Of a stretch of 64,000 nt of DNA, positions 58,370-64,000 are shown in pieces. The DNA is from Plicaturopsis crispa FD-325 SS-3 (taxonomy: Eukaryota; Basidiomycota; Agaricomycetes; Amylocorticiales; Amylocorticiaceae), in assembly GCA_000827205.1 (NCBI GenBank), contig KN832566.1:762543-826542 (forward strand). Direction: 5' to 3'. Within the stretch, counting starts at the first letter, position 1; every line of letters starts with the position of its first letter. The translations under genes and the position numbers were made by a program. The notes under the pieces are model-generated. The model made no database searches. It worked only from the letters and a program-made list of their open reading frames with translations, and was not told the DNA's origin.

Positions 58370-58796
58370 ATTCGATCTCCTGGACACTGCTGTTGCACTC
58401 TCACGGACTGGCTTCTGACGATAAAGCCGCCTTAAACCTGAATGTGCATGCAAATGCCAAGTCAAGGCTCGCGAAACGCGACCAGACAATGGCGCTACAA
58501 GAGACTCTTATCGCAGCTGTGGGCGCTAATTTTTCCAAACCTAGTAGGCAGGAAGCAACTTGAAGGGCCTGGGAAGCGCTCCTCCCCAATAACCGTGTGG
58601 TTGTGCCTTATCTTTGCTATACGCTCCGCCTTATCCACATCGAAGCTACTTGATGAAGCTGTTCAGGGTGGTCCAAGGGCACAGCGAACCGCATTCTGGG
58701 CGTACTATGATGGGCGGTGGCAGAGTACACGCATCTATATAGTAACAGGTGTCTTGCATCACACCTTCCACTGCTGCTCCCCTTCTCCCACCCATC

Positions 58797-60822
58797 ATGA
58801 GCGACGTCGAGAAAACGAGCCAAGAAGTCGAAAAGGGCGCGCCCGAAGACTATGTCGTTACAGCGGACTCTGCGTATGTGGCTATAATACTCTCCACAAA
58901 TATCCTACTAACACTGTGGCTAGGTATCATTTCGATGCCGCTGACCTGGACCGGGTCCAGCGGCACTTGAAGCAGCGGCACGTTCAGATGTGCGGTTAAT
59001 TTTCTGGCCCAGAGATCACCATCCATCTCACCGTATTTTGTACAGGATCGCCATTGCCGGGACGATAGGCACTGGTCTTTTCCTCGGTTCTGGAGAGGCA
59101 CTAAGTGGAGCAGGTCCCCTCGGCGCATTGATAGCGTATGCCTTGGTCGGAACGGTAGCCTATTCTGCTCTCTGTTCAATAGGTATGCACATTCCTCCCC
59201 CGCTGATGATTTATACGCCTCAACGACCCGCCCTCAGGCGAGATGACCACGCATGCTCCCATTTCCGGGACGTTTCCCCATTTCGCTGCTAGATGGGTGG
59301 ATCCCGCCCTTGGTTTCGCCGTCGGGTGGAATTATTTCTACAACAACGCGTTAGTACTTTATGTCCTAACCATCGAGCCAAAGCCTTATAACAATCAATC
59401 TCCAGCATCACCGTTCCCGTTGAAGTCACGGCGGCTGGAATCCTTCTCACATTCTGGGACCAGAACCTGAACCACCAGGTCATCTACACAACTGTCATCC
59501 TCGTCGGCATCGTTGGAATCAACATATTCGGTGTCCGATATTTCGGAGAATGTGAGTAGATAGCATCCGTAACACGCACCTCGAGCGACGATACTAACGA
59601 AGCGCATCTCAGCCGAGTTCGCTTTTTCCATCATCAAGCTAACGATGATCACTGGTCTCATTCTTGTCGGCCTCATCATCGACCTTGGTGGAGGCCCAAA
59701 CCACCACCGCCTTGGTTTCCAGTACTGGAAGAACCCTGGAGCTATTGCTGGCAGCGGATTGGAGCCTAATCACATCGGACTCGACCGTTTTCTCGGTATA
59801 GTCTCGGTGCTTGTGCAAGCCGCGTTCTCTTTCCAGGGAATGGAGCTTGTTGCTATCGCCGCCTCCGAGACTGAGAGCCCCCGCCGCAATATCGCCAAGG
59901 CTGTCCGTCGCGTATTCTTCCGGATCGTCGTCTTCTACATCCTAGGCCTCCTCATTACAGGAATGGTCGTCCCATACAACGACCCACTGTTGCTGCAGGA
60001 GGCCGTCAATGCTGCACAGTCACCGTATGTTATCGCCATGACCAACGCCGGCATCAAGGTCCTACCCCACATTATCAACGCCGGCATATTCACCAGCGCG
60101 TTTTCGGCCGGTAGCTCCTACCTATTCTGCTCCTCGCGTATCCTATACGGATTGGCCCTTCGTGGCCAGGCTCCCAAGTTCTTGACATATTGCACGAAGA
60201 ACGGTCTTCCACTCGCCGCTGTTGTCGTGTCGGGCCTGTTTTCGCTGCTTGCGTACATGAACACGTCAAGCGGTGCGGCGACGGTTTTCAACTGGCTCGT
60301 TTCGCTCACGACTGTCGGTGGATTCTTCTCGTGGTGCTCAATCAACATCACCTACGTTTTCTTCTGTGAGAGGTTTCTTTCACGCTCCATCTTTTTTCTC
60401 GCTGACGGTGTGTTGTTTTGTAGACCGTGGAATGAAGGCTCAGGGCTTCGACCGCACGAAACTCGCATACAGCAATAGGCTGCAGCCATATCTCTCTTAC
60501 TGGGGCATCTTCTGGACCACCCTGTTCATCCTCATCAATGGCTTCGAGGTATTCTGGGACTTCAACGCAGCAGGCTTCATCACGTCGTATGTCAACATCC
60601 CAATATTTTTCGGGCTCTACTTCGGATGGAAATTCTACAAAAAGACGAAGATCTGGAAGACGTCGCAGATGGACTTCGTTACGGTGCGTTCTTCGTCTGC
60701 GTCCATTCTTTGCTCTTCTAAATAATCTATCTGTCCAGGGTATCCCCTCCGTAGAGGAGACCGAGCTACCAGAGGTACCTCCCGTAACGATACCACAGAA
60801 GATTGCTGCGATACTTTTTTAA
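58797..60822 (+). CDS. Amino acid permease (APC superfamily, YAT/AAP family)
   Basis: Plasma-membrane proton/amino acid symporter. Start ATG at 58797 gives a hydrophilic cytosolic head (MSDVEKTSQEVEKGAPEDY), then ADLDRVQRHLKQRHVQM and the family hallmark IAIAGTIGTGLFLGSG (helix 1). Further spans: GALIAYALVGTVAYSAL, the TTHAPISGTFPHFAARWVDP loop, GFAVGWNYFYNNA, IYTTVILVGIVGINIFGVRY, FSIIKLTMITGLILVGLII, FSFQGMELVAIAASETESPR, RIVVFYILGLLITGMVV, YLFCSSRILYGLALRGQAPK and FNWLVSLTTVGGFFSWCSIN. The C terminus has KTSQMDFVT and a short tail. About 12 helices and eight exons, all in frame. Substrate range is not readable from sequence. Confidence 0.9.
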
Positions 60823-61232
60823 TTTGTGTTCCGCTCTGGAGTCTACATTCCTTGCAGACGTTTTACGAGCCCTCTTGGTGATATGATGTAGTGAGTAGGG
60901 GTGTATATTCCTCTCTTTGTACCCGTTGGTACGCGTTCATGGACGTCTTTGTCCTGCCTTACCCAGTAGCATACTTGTAATCCATGTCACCCGCTGAACG
61001 TTAACGTTGAATTATTCGAGTACTTACTACCAGCGCTTCGAAGCGTCGTAAGTGCATTAGCAGAGCGAAATGCAGGACCCCTGTCACCCCGATCCAATTT
61101 CTTACCACCATACTTAACCTGATTCGAGGATTCGATTCATTCGAAGGTCAAGTTCAAACTTCAGATTCACGGTGACTACTGCACGCCGGCCTGAGGCGAT
61201 TGTGCCTCCGCATCCTTCAAACCCCACAAATT
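60823..61232. other. Intergenic, nothing recognised
   Basis: 3' flank of the permease and promoter of the methyltransferase. An imperfect inverted repeat around ATTCGAGGATTCGATTCATT (61121-61140) is the only structure seen. Confidence 0.45.
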
Positions 61233-62816
61233 ATGCAGGACAAAGACGCACCAGTATTAGCGTCAGGATCGCAGAATCAACGAAAACAGACGTCATCTGT
61301 TCATGAGATCAACGCGGAAAAGCCACCCTTTGGCTCGCGGTACGTCCGTTTCTAGCGTGTTCGGTCCTAAATCGATACCTCTCACACATATTGCGGTGTG
61401 CATTAGGTTCTTGACTGACGAGGACGCTGTGTGGAGTCAGAACGCTTGGGATCATGTTCCACCACCGGACGATCAAGCCGACACGATTGCTGCGTCTTTG
61501 GAGCGGCAGCGAATCGCCCCCGTTCCGGAGGACGAGAAGGCAAAATATAACGAAAAACCTGCTAAACACTGGTCTGTGACACGGGATGCATTTATTTTTG
61601 TTCGTGTCGCTCACTTCCTCATCGCAGGGATAATTTCTACAAGATGAATTCCGCCAATTTTTTCCGCAACAGGAAGTGGTGAGCGCATTCACGGTTGCGC
61701 CAACGCCGTTCTGCTATCCGACTGAATTTGACGGTACAGGCTTCACCTTGAATTTCCAGAGCTGCTGGAAGCCGCTAAGGCAGATGTGCGCAAACACTAC
61801 AATCAATGGGAAGTTGACCGCAACTGTATCTATTAGGCAGGACCCATGACTATCGCCGAGATAGGCTGTGGTAAGATATCATGACACATATAATGGAGTC
61901 ACTGCGCTGAAAAAAGCTGGTCTCAGGCGCTGGAAACGCGGTTTTCCCTCTCTTATCCGCGAACCAAAACCCTCATCTCACGCTTCGTGCATACGACTAC
62001 TCGAACCACGCCGTAAAATTAGTACAGGCACGCATTTTCTGACATCCCAGCCGACGAAAGCTTACTGATTGCCTAGAACAACGAGCTGTACACATCTCCT
62101 CCTACGGGGAAGATCCACGCGGCCGTATGGGATTTATCCTCCCCCGACATGCTCCCTCCGGGCGTAGATCCTGGCAGTGTCGATATAATCGTCCTGGTAT
62201 TCGTAATGAGTGCGCTCCACCCGGATGAATGGGGCCGTGCCATCTCCAACCTCCACAAAGTGCGCTGCCCCGCCAGCCTCCAGTAATGATATTCACCGAT
62301 TCAGCATCCGTGTGTCGGTAGATGCTAAAACCCGGCGGACTAGTGCTGTTCCGCGATTATGGACGCCACGATCTTACACAGCTTCGATTCAAGGCCGGGC
62401 GCTTGCTCGACGACAATTTCTATATCCGTGGTGACAAGACGCGCGTGTATTTTTTCGACCTTGGTACGCGGCATCTTTTGGGCGGAACGAATATTGCTAA
62501 TTGATGTTTTCTAGACGAACTATCCCTGCTATTCACCGGATCTGTTGTTCCTTCGACACAGAAGACCACGGATGAAACAGAAGTCCTGCAAGAAACAGAG
62601 AAAGACCTCACGGCGACACATGAGGAAACGGCTCATCATCGTAGCGGTCTTTCTCCCCATCCCAATCTTCTTGCACCACTTGCGGGCTGTCCTCCTCAAC
62701 CGCTATTTTCTATCGAACAGCTTGGCGTTGACAGACGACTGCTCGTCAATCGTAAACGGCAGCTAAAGATGTATCGCGTATGGATGCAAGGAAAATTCCG
62801 GAGATTAGACTCGTAA
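61233..62816 (+). CDS. tRNA m3C32 methyltransferase (METTL2/6, Trm140 type)
   Basis: SAM-dependent enzyme that makes 3-methylcytidine at position 32 of tRNA-Thr/Ser. Start ATG at 61233 ([20 protein letters not shown]). Family blocks: [20 protein letters not shown], then the KHWDNFY-like splice, [27 protein letters not shown], motif [17 protein letters not shown] (SAM loop), [96 protein letters not shown] and, at the C terminus, [20 protein letters not shown]. About ten small exons, each joining in frame. Stop TAA at 62814. An insert of some 50 residues ([14 protein letters not shown]) separates the last two blocks. Confidence 0.87.
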
Positions 62817-63191
62817 CTCTCTGAATCTTGCGTATTTATTGCGACTCGCTGTAATCTGTACTCTAGCTATGTACCGACCACAGCTTTCTCGCGTTGCTGA
62901 AACGTGAAATATGCAGTGACCAGTTGCACGTTACAGCAGCTGCGGCATCAATACTTAGACACGGGGTCCTGACTTTCGGCTCTGGAACGCAATCCGATCC
63001 GCATATTGGATCCTCTTCGCCGCAGGTCTGTGTCGGACTCTTCAACTCTCTCCGGTTGCTGGCGACGTCCGCACTGTCTCTCTTTCCTCAAGCACTTCCA
63101 ACAGCACGCAGCTCTCTATCTAGACCGGTCTGGCTATCTGCATATACTAGACGGCAGAGTTCTGCCCGAAGCGCCTCTAGTCTCGCTCAGC
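62817..63191. other. Intergenic, nothing recognised
   Basis: 3' flank of the methyltransferase and leader of the last gene. A run of CT-rich sequence precedes the ATG at 63192. No gene seen. Confidence 0.45.
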
Positions 63192-64000
63192 ATGTCTACC
63201 ACTACGTCCATGCGACCCCCTGGAGAGGAGGACTTGCAGAAGCTGTACAACGATGTTCTGGCGGGATTTGGAGAGGAACCGTCCAGCACAGACCAATCTT
63301 CGATACGGACCTCGAACGAACGCGACCTATATTCGCTGTATAGCTCGTATGCGGCAGGAGAGGACGAGGAGAGCCTGAAGTCATCGCAAGTAAAGAACCA
63401 CGTATCCCCGTCTCCAACATCTGCTAGTGAGTAAATTGAATCTAGAGAGGTCTATGTCTGCTTAACGAGATGTATGTGTAGCGACGCCGTATGCGACTTC
63501 GCCTCGCGATCGACCCCTGCCGGATCCAAGGGACTCCCCCACCCAAATGTCTGGACGCCCGCGTCGACTTCCACCACTTCCTGGTACTGCTGCCTCTCCC
63601 ACTTCAGCGACGAGTATGACAATGCCGGAACCACATCCCCATCCGTACAAGCACGATAGTGCGGACTCGTATGTGTTCCAGACTGATTCCTCAGATTTGC
63701 GTAGGAAGGTAACCTCAGGTAGCATTAGCAATCGCCGTCTACCTAGTCCACTCCCAAACGGCTCCCAGAACGGAAATTCGTATGCTGCGCCACCTGTAGG
63801 AAGAGCTCCTCCTCCGCGGAATGGCCTCCCTTCTAGCGTCCGGCCCGCTTACAACTCTCAGAGTACTGCGCGATCCACAAGAACCGACTCGTCCTCAATT
63901 TCTGGAAACGCTAGCGATACTAACTCGCCCTATAACCCCATGCTTGCACCGTCGTTATACGAGTCCAATGCCGCTGCTTCACGAGAAACCTTCGACAGTG
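63192..64000 (+). CDS. N-terminal part of a large, low-complexity protein, cut by the window end
   Basis: Start ATG at 63192 (MSTTTSMRPPGEEDLQKLYN), one intron (GTGAGT..TGTAG, about 63428-63480), then open to the right edge. The visible 250 residues are disordered: repeated acidic/Tyr patches (DLYSLYSSYAAGEDEESL), Pro/Ser/Asn-rich linkers (PRDRPLPDPRDSPTQMSG, PRRLPPLPGTAASP) and no folded domain. Pro-rich clusters of the PPLP type could bind SH3 or WW domains. Such N termini occur on signalling proteins and scaffolds in this group, but nothing here tells which. Splicing and codon pattern make it a real gene. Confidence 0.7.

Larger units (their letters stand above)
56397..58796. other. 2.4 kb gene-poor stretch with palindromic repeats
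   Basis: No gene is recognised. Two near-identical palindromic segments in opposite orientation (57601-57636 and 58331-58369) suggest the ends of a small decayed repeat of about 770 bp. Between them, frames near 57660-57780 read like protein on both strands but lack a family match. The last 100 bp is the leader/promoter of the permease. Confidence 0.45.

Noticed and set aside
1-64000. CRISPR arrays, rRNA genes, prokaryotic operons
   Set aside because: None is expected in this eukaryotic window and none is seen. The only short regularly spaced repeat is the 21-bp tandem array, which has no spacers.

Overview
This is a 64 kb stretch of a filamentous basidiomycete nuclear genome, most likely a plant-biomass-degrading Agaricomycete. 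The evidence is densely packed genes on both strands, many short introns (about 45-70 nt, mostly GT..AG), and family content typical of that group: two CBM1-CE16 acetyl esterases, a secreted GH5 hydrolase and an ETT1/NRO1 protein. Starts and exon joins were worked out by eye from frame, splice sites and family motifs. Coordinates are outer gene limits including introns.

Layout. 1-16.5 kb: end of an unidentified, perhaps vezatin-like, protein; a BCS1-type AAA ATPase; 3.3 kb with no recognisable gene; the Golgi protein SYS1; a membrane dipeptidyl aminopeptidase; ETT1; and a mitochondrial carrier. 16.7-19.4 kb: a very large inverted-repeat (fold-back) element interrupted by a 903-base run of N that is flanked by the same 400 bases on each side. 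19.6-26.2 kb: a GH5 hydrolase, then a decayed area holding a broken acetyl-CoA synthetase fragment abutting a broken HAM1-N-type gene, and a fragment of a DNA-transposon-like protein. 26.5-39.4 kb: two identical tRNA-Ile(AAT) genes, a TPR/J-domain co-chaperone, an F-box/WD40 protein, the DNA polymerase delta small subunit, a ubiquitin-like/WLM metalloprotease and a BRPF-type PHD-bromodomain-PWWP protein. 39.7-48 kb: two CBM1-CE16 paralogues on opposite strands flanking RPC25 and mitochondrial GatA. 48.5-64 kb: the RIM2 carrier, MAK11, GPATCH1, a glucose-6-phosphate 1-epimerase, 2.4 kb of gene-poor DNA with palindromes, an amino acid permease, a tRNA m3C methyltransferase, and the start of a low-complexity protein that runs off the window.

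Most genes are unlinked housekeeping functions: transcription, translation, ribosome assembly, mitochondrial transport and chromatin. The accessory content is the wall-polysaccharide enzymes (GH5 and the two CE16 genes) and the mobile or decayed blocks at 16.7-19.4, 22-26 and 56.4-58.8 kb. I found no clearly new multi-gene system. The most unusual objects are the giant hairpin element, the HAM1/acetyl-CoA synthetase junction, and the CE16 pair with a 21-bp unit expanded in one leader.
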